Shown here piece by piece: positions 14,293 through 22,213 of a stretch of DNA of 33,676 nucleotides. Position 1 is the first letter of the stretch. Each line of letters starts with the position of its first letter. Source of the stretch: Akkermansiaceae bacterium (GTDB taxonomy: Bacteria > Verrucomicrobiota > Verrucomicrobiia > Verrucomicrobiales > Akkermansiaceae); contig JAQXBQ010000004.1 of assembly GCA_029252325.1 (NCBI GenBank), forward strand, positions 1 to 33,676, given 5' to 3'. Made by a program: the position numbers and the translations under genes. Under the pieces are notes generated by a model. The model did no database searches, was not told the origin of the DNA, and was given only the letters and a program-made list of their open reading frames with translations.

Positions 14293-15174
14293 ATGCGAAT
14301 TATGCTCATCATCAAGGCGATCACAATGCTGCTTGTGCTTGGCGTGATTGGCTCCACTATTTATCTGATTAAAGACTACACAGGTTCTGTAGAAGATTTG
14401 CCGGGTGCCATGATGGAGCGTCAGCGGATGGTTGAGCAAAAACTTAAAGTGAAGACCGAGCATGTTCAAGATTCAGGCAACAAACCGGGCGAAAAAGCCT
14501 TTCAACGAGCCAAGGAATTATTAGCGGAGGAGTCGATGCAGGAGGCAGAAGAAAAGATGAAATATATCGTCAGTTTCTATCCTTCTGCGGAGTGTGCTAC
14601 GCAATGTCGGCGAATTTTGGGCGAGATCAACCTAGATCGTTTACTTGACCCCGCCAAGCTGGAGGGGAAGAAAGTAGTCACTGTTCGCTCCGGAGATACA
14701 TTTTCGCGTATTATCGCAGAAAATAAGACGACAATGGATAGCTTGGTTCACTTGAGTGAGCTGAAACGTAGTGATCACCGTAGTTTACACCCAGGTGACA
14801 AGCTGGTCGTTATGCCTATGGAGATGCGCGCTGTCATTGATTTAAGACGTAACACGCTGACGATCTGGAATGGTGGGGAGTTTATCAAAGAGTATACCTT
14901 GCTTAAGGTCTCTTATAAGAGCAGGTCTGCGACGAAACGTTGCGAAATCGGCCTTATTCGTGGTGAACACGATGGCAAACTTTATTTAAATCATGCCGAG
15001 GAGTATAGGAGCTCCAATAAAGTGATTATCTTGTCTGATAAATCACTCGCCATTAGAAGTTTTTCAAGTGATAGTGAAGACGACCAAAGCTTAGGATTCA
15101 TGCTTTCTCATGCAGATATGGAAGAGCTACCGCTCTTACTAAGGCCTGGAAATGATGTTGAGATTAAACAATAA
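14293..15174 (+). CDS. Membrane-anchored LysM protein with a YkuD-like C-terminal region
   Basis: 293 residues. One N-terminal hydrophobic segment (about 4-26) without a clear cleavage site suggests an inner-membrane anchor with the rest in the periplasm. Residues 66-115 form TPR-like helices (AFQRAKELLAEESMQEAEEK). A LysM domain follows (about 128-174: VVTVRSGDTFSRII ... LHPGDKLVVMP) and should bind peptidoglycan. The last 115 residues start like an L,D-transpeptidase domain (MRAVIDLRRNTLTIWNGGE), but I find no HG...S.GC catalytic motif, so it is probably not an active transpeptidase. Likely a cell-wall-associated structural or regulatory protein. It lies 36 bp after the unknown gene and 86 bp before accA. 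Confidence 0.82.
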   Translation: MRIMLIIKAITMLLVLGVIGSTIYLIKDYTGSVEDLPGAMMERQRMVEQKLKVKTEHVQDSGNKPGEKAFQRAKELLAEESMQEAEEKMKYIVSFYPSAECATQCRRILGEINLDRLLDPAKLEGKKVVTVRSGDTFSRIIAENKTTMDSLVHLSELKRSDHRSLHPGDKLVVMPMEMRAVIDLRRNTLTIWNGGEFIKEYTLLKVSYKSRSATKRCEIGLIRGEHDGKLYLNHAEEYRSSNKVIILSDKSLAIRSFSSDSEDDQSLGFMLSHADMEELPLLLRPGNDVEIKQ

Positions 15175-15260
15175 AGTATATTAAAATTCCGCGGCAGAGA
15201 TTGACCAATTTTTCTTTTTATTTCACCAAATTATACAACGATAACCGGTAACCTATTTAT

Positions 15261-16214
15261 ATGAAGCCTCTTGATTTTGAAAAGCCTATTGCTGAGCTAG
15301 AAGCCGAACTTGAAAACCTTAAGAATAAGGCTCAGACACAGGATATCGACATGTCTGATGAAATTTCTGCGATGGAAGGGAAGTTGTCAGCGACCAGAAA
15401 TAACATATATGATAATCTGTCTCCATGGCAACGAGTTCAAATAGCACGCCACACCAATCGCCCATTCATGCTTGATTACATTTCACATGTGTTTGATGAC
15501 TTCTGTGAACTCCATGGAGATCGTCATGTTGGTGATGACCATGCGATGCCGGGTGGTTTTGCTACCTTGGGCGGACAACGTGTCGTGGTTGTGGGTCATC
15601 AAAAAGGAAGGGATACCAAAGAGAACTTAAAGCGCAACTTCGGTAGTGCGCATCCTGAGGGCTACCGCAAGTCACTGCGGTTAATGCAGCTTGCTGAAAA
15701 ATTCAAACTTCCAGTTATTTGTCTGATCGATACTCCCGGTGCTTTTCCCGGTATTGGTGCCGAAGAACGAAACATAGCTGAAGCAATTGGTTATAATTTA
15801 CGAGAAATGATGCTGCTGAAAACGCCAACCGTTGCAGTCGTTCTCGGAGAAGGTGGGTCAGGTGGAGCGCTTGGAATTGGTGTTACGGACCGTGTATTGA
15901 TGATGGAGAATGCTTATTACTCTGTTATTAGCCCAGAAGGCTGCGCAGCTATTCTCTGGAAGCACCGCAAACATGCCCCTGAGGCAGCTGAGGCAATGAA
16001 AATTGCGGCACCTGATCTTGCGAAGCTTAAGCTTATTGATGAGGTCATCCCGGAGCCTAAGCAAGGAGCACACCATGATCACCTTGAGGCTGCAGAGAAT
16101 CTCCGCAAGGCTGTTTTAGCTCATATTGAATCGCTACAAGCCCTTAGTTTGGAAGACATGCTGGAACAGCGCTACCAGAAGTTTCGCCAATATGGTGAAT
16201 GGCAGGGAGAATAA
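15261..16214 (+). CDS. accA: Acetyl-CoA carboxylase carboxyltransferase subunit alpha
   Basis: Alpha half of the carboxyltransferase that transfers CO2 from biotin to acetyl-CoA to give malonyl-CoA, the feeder for FabH and ACP in this same region. 317 residues, normal length. An N-terminal coiled segment (FEKPIAELEAELENL) and the conserved SPWQRVQIARH are followed by GDRHVGDD, GRDTKENLKRNFG, a LIDTPGAFPGIGAEERN block and GEGGSGGALGIGVTDRV, the crotonase-fold oxyanion and CoA regions. EGCAAILWK is also typical. accD is not in the window. The stop codon directly abuts that of the convergent exonuclease gene. AT-rich leader, no Shine-Dalgarno. Confidence 0.97.
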   Translation: MKPLDFEKPIAELEAELENLKNKAQTQDIDMSDEISAMEGKLSATRNNIYDNLSPWQRVQIARHTNRPFMLDYISHVFDDFCELHGDRHVGDDHAMPGGFATLGGQRVVVVGHQKGRDTKENLKRNFGSAHPEGYRKSLRLMQLAEKFKLPVICLIDTPGAFPGIGAEERNIAEAIGYNLREMMLLKTPTVAVVLGEGGSGGALGIGVTDRVLMMENAYYSVISPEGCAAILWKHRKHAPEAAEAMKIAAPDLAKLKLIDEVIPEPKQGAHHDHLEAAENLRKAVLAHIESLQALSLEDMLEQRYQKFRQYGEWQGE

Positions 16215-16820
16215 TCATTGGTTACGACGCTTCAAGCTGTGCCAGTAGCTGGTATCAGGTTTGAGCAATATATGGCTTGAAGACGCTGCTAGATCAAATT
16301 GATCAATGAGCAGCTCAAGTAGCACCAGTGATGCTGTTGCATCGTAGAGAGCATCGTGCCATGATCTGTTTTTAACAATCTGGCTAACTCTAGGTGTTAG
16401 CTGCCAGTGTTCGCATAGGTCTCCCAGGGCATGTGACTTGAGTTCAGGCCATGCCGCACGAGATAGTTGAAGGGTATCTATCCAGGGGCCTAAGCCGTGA
16501 CCTGGAAATGCGTTTAGATAACGCTTCTCCGTGCCGTGTCCATGTGCGACGACGAGCCGGTCAGATAAGATGGTTTTGATGTTTGGCCAGAGTTGCATCA
16601 ATGAGGGGGCATCAGCGAGGTCATTTGTCGAGATGCCATGAACTTTCTGGGCTGACCAGGTGATGTTTTTGCTGGCTTGTATGAACGATGTGAAATGCTC
16701 TTGGTGACCGGACTTTATGGACCAAGAGGCCATGCCGATTTGAACGGGGACATCCGTTTGACCGCGCTCTGCCCCAGCTGACTCGAAGTCAATAGCGGCA
16801 AAAGTTTGTTCAGAAATCAT
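16215..16820 (-). CDS. DnaQ-like DEDDh 3'-5' exonuclease
   Basis: 201-residue exonuclease-fold protein. Exo I is AIDFES (D11, E13). A VHGIS block (60-64) is typical of the DnaQ group. Exo II reads VVAHGHGTEKRYL (90-102): the usual HN..FD is HG..TE, so the canonical Asp appears as Glu98. Exo III is WHDALYDA with His155 and Asp160 (HxxxxD). The C-terminus (from about 175) is a short basic tail. By family it could proofread or trim DNA or RNA; the context gives no partner. It abuts accA tail to tail without spacing and follows the DAHP synthase gene by 41 bp. Confidence 0.8.
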   Translation of the reverse strand: MISEQTFAAIDFESAGAERGQTDVPVQIGMASWSIKSGHQEHFTSFIQASKNITWSAQKVHGISTNDLADAPSLMQLWPNIKTILSDRLVVAHGHGTEKRYLNAFPGHGLGPWIDTLQLSRAAWPELKSHALGDLCEHWQLTPRVSQIVKNRSWHDALYDATASLVLLELLIDQFDLAASSSHILLKPDTSYWHSLKRRNQ

Positions 16821-16861
16821 GTGAGTAATACAGGCTTACCCCTGTTCTCAATGCTCCTCAT

Positions 16862-17923
16862 TTAGCCAGCGACGCCTGCCTCTTTAAGTGCAGAAGCAGC
16901 CTTGAGAATGATATTCTCCGTGGTGTGCCAGTCAATGCATTGATCGGTTATTGATTGACCGTAGGTGAGTTCCTCTATCGGCTGAGGGAAGCTTTGGTTT
17001 CCAGCGACGAGATTGCTTTCAAGCATTGCTCCTGTAACTTGCTCGTTACCTGCAGTACGCTGTCGAACGATTTCATCAAACACAGCGGGCATCCGCTCTT
17101 GTTTCTTGCCGCAGTTGGCATGTGATGCGTCAATCATGATCGATGGGTGTAAGCCGTGTTGAGTTAGCAGATCGGAGGTGACTGCGATATCGTCTGCTCC
17201 GTAGTTTGGTCCATTATCGCCACCCCTCAGAATGATATGGCAGTCAGGGTTGCCCGAAGTGGTAACGGCTGAGGCAACGCCTTGCTCACTGACTCCCAAA
17301 AAAGTTTGGCTTTGCGTGGCTGCTTTGATTGCATTGACGGCGGCGACTAAATCCCCAGTAGTAGTATTTTTGAACCCAAGCGGCATTGATAGGCCAGATG
17401 CCATTTGGCGGTGTGTCTGGCTTTCTGTGGTGCGAGCTCCGATCGCCGACCAGCTGATTAAGTCGGCAATGTATTGTGGGGTGATGGGGTCAAGTAGCTC
17501 TGTGGCAGTGGGTAAACCAATATCGATGATTTCTCTGAGAAAGAGACGAGCTTGCCGTAATCCTTCGGGGATGTTGTCAGATCCATCAAGCCATGGGTCC
17601 ATAATCATACCTTTCCAGCCAACGGTGGTGCGCGGTTTTTCAAAATAAACCCGCATCACGATGTAGATCTGGTGTTTGACTTGCTCTGCTAACTTAGCCA
17701 GTTTTTTTGCGTATTCGATGCCAGCTTTAGGGTCATGAATTGAACAAGGGCCACAGATGACCAAGAGGCGCTTGTCGTCGCCGTTGAGGATGTTGCGAAT
17801 GTGTTGGCGGGATTTAGCCATAAATTCGGCCTGTTGCTGAGAGCGCTCTACCTCAGAAAGTAGAAGGGTAGGTGCAGGGAGCGGGATATTGCTAGAGATG
17901 TGGAGGTCAGTGACTTGAGCCAT
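16862..17923 (-). CDS. 3-deoxy-7-phosphoheptulonate synthase (class I, AroFGH type)
   Basis: First enzyme of the shikimate pathway, condensing PEP and erythrose 4-phosphate. 353 residues from the ATG at 17923; two further in-frame ATGs upstream (17944, 17950) overlap the leader of the divergent peptidase gene. Motifs: VICGPCSIHD, RVYFEKPRTTVGWKG, the QTHRQMASGLSMPLGFKN block and IDASHANCGKK, which supply PEP, phosphate and metal ligands. The N-terminal arm (about 1-40), which carries feedback sites in E. coli AroG/F/H, is present, but which aromatic amino acid regulates it cannot be read off. Divergent from the M42 peptidase; the two starts are 72 bp apart. Confidence 0.94.
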   Translation of the reverse strand: MAQVTDLHISSNIPLPAPTLLLSEVERSQQQAEFMAKSRQHIRNILNGDDKRLLVICGPCSIHDPKAGIEYAKKLAKLAEQVKHQIYIVMRVYFEKPRTTVGWKGMIMDPWLDGSDNIPEGLRQARLFLREIIDIGLPTATELLDPITPQYIADLISWSAIGARTTESQTHRQMASGLSMPLGFKNTTTGDLVAAVNAIKAATQSQTFLGVSEQGVASAVTTSGNPDCHIILRGGDNGPNYGADDIAVTSDLLTQHGLHPSIMIDASHANCGKKQERMPAVFDEIVRQRTAGNEQVTGAMLESNLVAGNQSFPQPIEELTYGQSITDQCIDWHTTENIILKAASALKEAGVAG

Positions 17924-17995
17924 GGGGAGACATTTAAGAAACATAGGCAAAGAATCAAGATTGAAGTATGTGCTTGGGCTGATAATTTCTCATTT

Positions 17996-19072
17996 ATGCA
18001 CGATAAGGCGATCGATTTACTAAAGGAGCTTACCAATGCTCATGCGGCACCTGGTTTTGAACATGAAGTTCGAGCTGTATTTGCAAATCAACTAGAGGGC
18101 ATGGGGGAGCTGAGTACCGACGGTTTGGGGTCTGTTTTTTGTGAGTCAGGTAGTGGCCCAAGGATTTTGCTGGCTGGGCATATGGATGAAGTTGCCTTTA
18201 GGGTGCAGAATATTACTCCAGATGGATTTATTCAGTTTGTCAGTCTAGGTGGTTGGTGGTCGCACACTTTACTGGCCCAGCGAGTCGTAGTATGCACACG
18301 TAATGAAGGTAAAATTACGGGGGTGATTACCTCCAAACCACCTCATTTTTTACCAGATTCTGAAAGGTCTAAAGTCCTTCCTATCGAGGCAATGTTTATC
18401 GATGTTGGTGCATCTAGCCGCAGTGATTTAGAACAAAATTTTGGAATTCATATCGGGGATCCTGTCGTGCCGATGAGTGATTTCACCCAAATGCACAAGC
18501 CTGATCTATTGATGGCTAAGGCACTTGATAACAGAGTCGGGATGGCTGCGACGATTCAAGCGATGCAGGCATTAGCTGCAAAGAGCCACCCTAATACGCT
18601 GATTGCTTGTGGCACTGTGCAGGAGGAGCTTGGTGTTCGTGGTGCGACTACGGCGGCGGTGAAGGCGAAGCCAGATGTTGCGATCGTGCTTGAGGGGACA
18701 CCTGCAGATGATACGCCGGGAATGGCAAGGGCGTCGGCACAGGGGGCGGTGGGCCAAGGTGTGCAGATACGACTTCAAGATCCGACAGCAGTGATGAATC
18801 CAGCACTCGTAGATTTCGCGGTAGCGGTAGCCAAAAAACAGAATATTAGCCACCAGCTTGCCGTTCGGAGTAGTGGCGGAACAGATGCTCGTGCATTTCA
18901 GTTATCGGGTATAGGTATACCTACTATTGTGCTGGGTGTGCCGGCTCGTTATATTCATTCACACAATGCAGTGATTGATGTGCGAGATTACCATGCAATG
19001 GTGGATCTCTCCATCGCTTTAGTAGAGCGGCTTAACCAAGCTGAGGTTGACGCTCTTACTGCCTATTTGTAA
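17996..19072 (+). CDS. M42 family aminopeptidase
   Basis: Cytosolic metallo-aminopeptidase, usually forming a dodecameric tetrahedral shell. 358 residues from the ATG at 17996 (MHDKAIDLLKELTNAHAAPGFE is the usual M42 opening; the in-frame extension to 17900 reaches into the aroG leader). Metal and catalytic residues are visible: AGHMDEV (His, Asp), KALDNRVG (bridging Asp), TVQEELGVRGA (catalytic Glu and ligand Glu), LEGTPADDTPG and the late ligand in RYIHSHNAV. Substrate preference cannot be decided from sequence; relatives have been named glutamyl aminopeptidase, deblocking aminopeptidase or endoglucanase, the last a misnomer. It lies 56 bp upstream of lgt. Confidence 0.92.
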   Translation: MHDKAIDLLKELTNAHAAPGFEHEVRAVFANQLEGMGELSTDGLGSVFCESGSGPRILLAGHMDEVAFRVQNITPDGFIQFVSLGGWWSHTLLAQRVVVCTRNEGKITGVITSKPPHFLPDSERSKVLPIEAMFIDVGASSRSDLEQNFGIHIGDPVVPMSDFTQMHKPDLLMAKALDNRVGMAATIQAMQALAAKSHPNTLIACGTVQEELGVRGATTAAVKAKPDVAIVLEGTPADDTPGMARASAQGAVGQGVQIRLQDPTAVMNPALVDFAVAVAKKQNISHQLAVRSSGGTDARAFQLSGIGIPTIVLGVPARYIHSHNAVIDVRDYHAMVDLSIALVERLNQAEVDALTAYL

Positions 19073-19128
19073 TACAACTCACACAAATATCTCTTGCCGG
19101 AAACATTTCATTGGTATCATTTAAACTC

Positions 19129-20115
19129 ATGCTAGCAACTTACATTCACAATATGGATCCAGTCATCTTTGATGTTGTTGGTCCGATTAAGCTTCGCTGG
19201 TATGGTTTAGGTTATTTGTTGGCCTTTGTGCTCGGTTATTATTTATTGCGCTGGCAAGCACGTAAAAAACTGTGGGTAATGCCTGAGGAAAAGGTAGCTG
19301 ACTTTATTGCCTACGCGGCCTTTTTTGGTGTCTTTATCGGTGGCCGGCTTGGATATATATTGTTTTATCAAATTCCTGAAAATGATTTCCAAGGATGGAG
19401 GGATCTACTCGCTGATCCTTTAATGGTATTGCGTGTATGGGATGGAGGTATGGCTAGCCATGGGGGGATTCTAGGCTTGATGATATTCACTTGGGTCTAT
19501 GCCAAACGAAATAAGGTTTCATGGACAGCCGTCGGGGATGGTTTGTGCGTAGTTGCACCCATCGGTATTGGTTTGGTTCGCTTGGCGAACTTTATCAATG
19601 GCGAGCTCTATGGCCGCGTTGCCAGTGGCTTGAGTTGGGCGATCAAATTCCCAGCATCTCTGTATGAAGATTTGAATTACGATAAGGCATCGGTTAACGA
19701 GGCATATTATGCCTGCCGGCAAGTCGCTCCTGAATTAGGAACAGGGGAGCTTTCTTATGATTCGGTAGTAAGTGCTGCCCGCAACAATTCAGAGCTTTCT
19801 GAAACATTAGGCCAATACCTCCAGGCTCGCCATCCGTCACAATTGTATGAAGCAATACTTGAGGGCTTGGTTTTGTTCGCCGTTTTGTTTTCTGTAAGAG
19901 TTAGGTTCCCAAAACTTGCCAATGGGGTAATCACGGGTCTTTTTTTCCTGCTGTATGCGGTGTTCCGTATCATTGTGGAGAGCTACCGTGAACCTGACTC
20001 GGCGATGATCGGAGCACTTACTAAAGGTCAGTTTTACTCGACCTTTATGATCGCTGCTGGGCTAGGATTCATCGGATTTGCCATGTGGCGGCAAAGTAAA
20101 GAGAAAGCCCTATAA
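19129..20115 (+). CDS. lgt: Prolipoprotein diacylglyceryl transferase
   Basis: Inner-membrane enzyme that attaches diacylglycerol to the lipobox Cys of prolipoproteins. 328 residues from the ATG at 19129 (a TTG at 19111 is in frame). About seven hydrophobic segments are visible. Signatures are RWYGLGYLLAF (23-33), the catalytic-region DGGMASHGG (105-113, His111) and the Lgt signature GLVRLANFINGELYGR (148-163); HPSQLYEA (235-242) follows. The stretch between WAIKFP and HPSQLYE (about 175-234) is some 20 residues longer than in E. coli and is acidic and soluble, probably periplasmic. Its stop overlaps the convergent phosphatase gene by 6 bp. Confidence 0.95.
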   Translation: MLATYIHNMDPVIFDVVGPIKLRWYGLGYLLAFVLGYYLLRWQARKKLWVMPEEKVADFIAYAAFFGVFIGGRLGYILFYQIPENDFQGWRDLLADPLMVLRVWDGGMASHGGILGLMIFTWVYAKRNKVSWTAVGDGLCVVAPIGIGLVRLANFINGELYGRVASGLSWAIKFPASLYEDLNYDKASVNEAYYACRQVAPELGTGELSYDSVVSAARNNSELSETLGQYLQARHPSQLYEAILEGLVLFAVLFSVRVRFPKLANGVITGLFFLLYAVFRIIVESYREPDSAMIGALTKGQFYSTFMIAAGLGFIGFAMWRQSKEKAL

Positions 20116-20904
20116 AGCCTCGAAGCTTCGTTGGTATTGATCGAAGAGCAGGGTTTCGGTATAGCCAGCCTGCTTTGCTAAGTCTGTTGCTTTGTCAAAA
20201 TCACGTCCCAACTCCTCGGGGCGATGAGCGTCTGATGAAATGACGATGGGGATACCCGCAGAACAAGCGAGATCGATGAAGTCGGCGGCAGGATAGGATT
20301 CTTTGCAGGGCTTATGCCATCCCGCAGTGTTGATTTCGATAGCGCATCCCGCAGTGGCTATGGTGTCGATGGCCGGCTCATAATAGCGGCTAAGGTCACC
20401 CGAAGGATGATAGCCGAATTTTTTGATCAGGTCAGGGTGGGCTAGGATATCGAAGAGACCGCTTTCAGCCATGTCAGTATAAGTCTTCCAGTAGCGACTC
20501 CAAGCGTCATCGATATCTGTCTTGGCCCATTTTTCTAACCACGCAGGATTATCAAAATCCCAATCAGATAAGTAGTGCACGGAGCCAATGAGGTAATCCC
20601 AGTTGTATTTGCCTTTGAGTTCCTCAATCCAAGGTTCACAGCCGGGCAGCCAATCACATTCAAGACCTGCGCGGACAGGAATTTTTCCGTTGGCCGCGGA
20701 TTGGGCACGTTTAATCCATTCAAAATAGTCGGGTAGTTGCTTGCTGAGCATGCGCCAGTCATCAAAGGGCTCAGGGGTCAGTGGCGCGTGGTCTGATATG
20801 CCATATTCACTGAGTTTGGCCTCAATCGCTGCTTGCACATACTCCTCAGGCTTACCTTGAGCGTGCTGGCAGAGAGGGGTGTGGCTGTGGTAGTCGGCAG
20901 GCAT
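20110..20904 (-). CDS. PHP-domain phosphatase, HisK/HisJ-like (histidinol-phosphatase family)
   Basis: 264-residue PHP-fold metal-dependent phosphoesterase. The N-terminal DYHSHTPLCQHA (4-15) supplies His6, His8 and His14. GISDHAP, LECDWLPG, IGSVHYL, DILAHPDL and SSDAHRPEEL give the remaining ligands of the trinuclear metal site in HisK order, so histidinol phosphate to histidinol is the likely reaction. No other his gene is nearby; it is the last gene of the galactose unit, 45 bp after galK, so another sugar or small-molecule phosphate substrate is conceivable. It ends inside the last codons of lgt. Confidence 0.85.
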   Translation of the reverse strand: MPADYHSHTPLCQHAQGKPEEYVQAAIEAKLSEYGISDHAPLTPEPFDDWRMLSKQLPDYFEWIKRAQSAANGKIPVRAGLECDWLPGCEPWIEELKGKYNWDYLIGSVHYLSDWDFDNPAWLEKWAKTDIDDAWSRYWKTYTDMAESGLFDILAHPDLIKKFGYHPSGDLSRYYEPAIDTIATAGCAIEINTAGWHKPCKESYPAADFIDLACSAGIPIVISSDAHRPEELGRDFDKATDLAKQAGYTETLLFDQYQRSFEAL

Positions 20905-20949
20905 GAGGAACTCGTGTTTCTGGAGAAATAATAGATATGCAGTGTAGGC

Positions 20950-22113
20950 TCAAAGTAGTCTGGCTCCCTGGCTGGGCCGAGAGAGGAAGATTTCCGGTGT
21001 GATGCTCGTGCGTTCGGTATACTGGCTAGTCATGGCGGCGACAATGCTATTTGCCTTTGATGACTCGCAGAGGGTGACGGTAGAGCCTCCGAAGCCGCCA
21101 CCAGTCATGCGCGAGCCGATAACGCCACCGTCCTTACCGAGCGACTGGGCGATCTCGACCATGATGTCGAGTTCCTCACAAGACACCTCGAAGTCGTCAC
21201 GCAGGGAGGCGTGGGAAGCATACATGAGAGATCCCAGGGTATCAAAATCGTTAGCTTCAAGAGCTTTGGCGGCATCCATCGTGCGCTGGATCTCGCCGAC
21301 GACGTGACGACTGCGTTGGTAAACAACATCGCCCATCTGTTCTTTGCTAGCATCAACATCAGCCATGCTGACTTGGCGCCAGCTTGATTTGCCAATGGTC
21401 TGCAAGCCGTCTTCTGTGGCTTTACGGCGTGAAGCGTAGCCGCCGTCAGAGAGCTCATGGGCAACACAGGTATTGGCCACGATCACGGTGAGATTTGGGT
21501 TTTCAAAAGGAACTAGAGTAGGTTCGCCAGACTGGCAATCGATCATGACAAGGCGGTCCTTTTCACCGAAGGCAGAGGCAAACTGATCCATGATACCGCA
21601 CGGGCAGTGGGCGTAGTTGTGCTCAGCTTTTTGGCAGAGTAGAGCCTTGGTTTTGGTGTCGAGATTGATGCCGGTGAGGCCCTCTAATAATGTGGCGGTG
21701 GCGAGCTCGAAGGCAGCAGATGATGACAGGCCACCACCTGAGGGCACGTTGGAGGTAATGTAGGCGTCGAAACCGGGCAGGGTGCAGCTGGTTTGCTCAC
21801 GGAAATACTGCATCACGCCACGTGGGTAGTTGGCCCATTTTGGTTCGGCTTCCGGGATTTCACCTGAGACATCAATTTCTACGGGGTCACTTCCTTGGGA
21901 TGAGGCGATTCGCACGGTTGAGGTGTCGTTAGCCTTGGCTGCGATAATGATGTTTTGTTCGAGAGCGAAGGGTAAGACAAAGCCATCACAGTAGTCGATG
22001 TGTTCGCCGATTAGGTTGACTCGACCTGGAGCGGCGGCAATGTGGGTGGCTTCTAGGCCAAAGGTGTCTTGAAGACCGCTTTTGGCTTCATTGATAAGAT
22101 GGGTGAGATCCAT
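20950..22113 (-). CDS. galK: Galactokinase
   Basis: GHMP-family kinase phosphorylating alpha-D-galactose at O1, first committed step of the Leloir pathway. 387 residues. The galactokinase signature APGRVNLIGEHIDY (28-41) is complete, the ATP loop is PSGGGLSSSAA (124-134), CGIMDQFASAFG holds the catalytic Asp176, and the third motif is MTGGGFGGSTV. It follows the Na+/sugar symporter gene, but a strong terminator lies in the 100-bp gap, so its level is probably lower than that of the transporter unless it has its own promoter. galT and galE are not in the window. Confidence 0.96.
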   Translation of the reverse strand: MDLTHLINEAKSGLQDTFGLEATHIAAAPGRVNLIGEHIDYCDGFVLPFALEQNIIIAAKANDTSTVRIASSQGSDPVEIDVSGEIPEAEPKWANYPRGVMQYFREQTSCTLPGFDAYITSNVPSGGGLSSSAAFELATATLLEGLTGINLDTKTKALLCQKAEHNYAHCPCGIMDQFASAFGEKDRLVMIDCQSGEPTLVPFENPNLTVIVANTCVAHELSDGGYASRRKATEDGLQTIGKSSWRQVSMADVDASKEQMGDVVYQRSRHVVGEIQRTMDAAKALEANDFDTLGSLMYASHASLRDDFEVSCEELDIMVEIAQSLGKDGGVIGSRMTGGGFGGSTVTLCESSKANSIVAAMTSQYTERTSITPEIFLSRPSQGARLL

Positions 22114-22148
22114 GAATTCGAATGCTTGATGGTGAATTTAAAATGGTG

Positions 22149-22182
22149 AAAAATGGCCTCAACGTCGCAACGTTGAGGCCAT
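22149..22182 (-). terminator. Rho-independent terminator between the symporter gene and galK
   Basis: Perfect 13-bp inverted repeat ATGGCCTCAACGT (22153-22165) / ACGTTGAGGCCAT (22170-22182), 4-nt loop; on the minus strand it is followed by five T. It begins 32 nt after the symporter stop and ends 36 nt before galK. Confidence 0.9.
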
Positions 22183-22213
22183 GATGAGTTGAGATGGCAG
22201 TAGTTGTCGGAAA

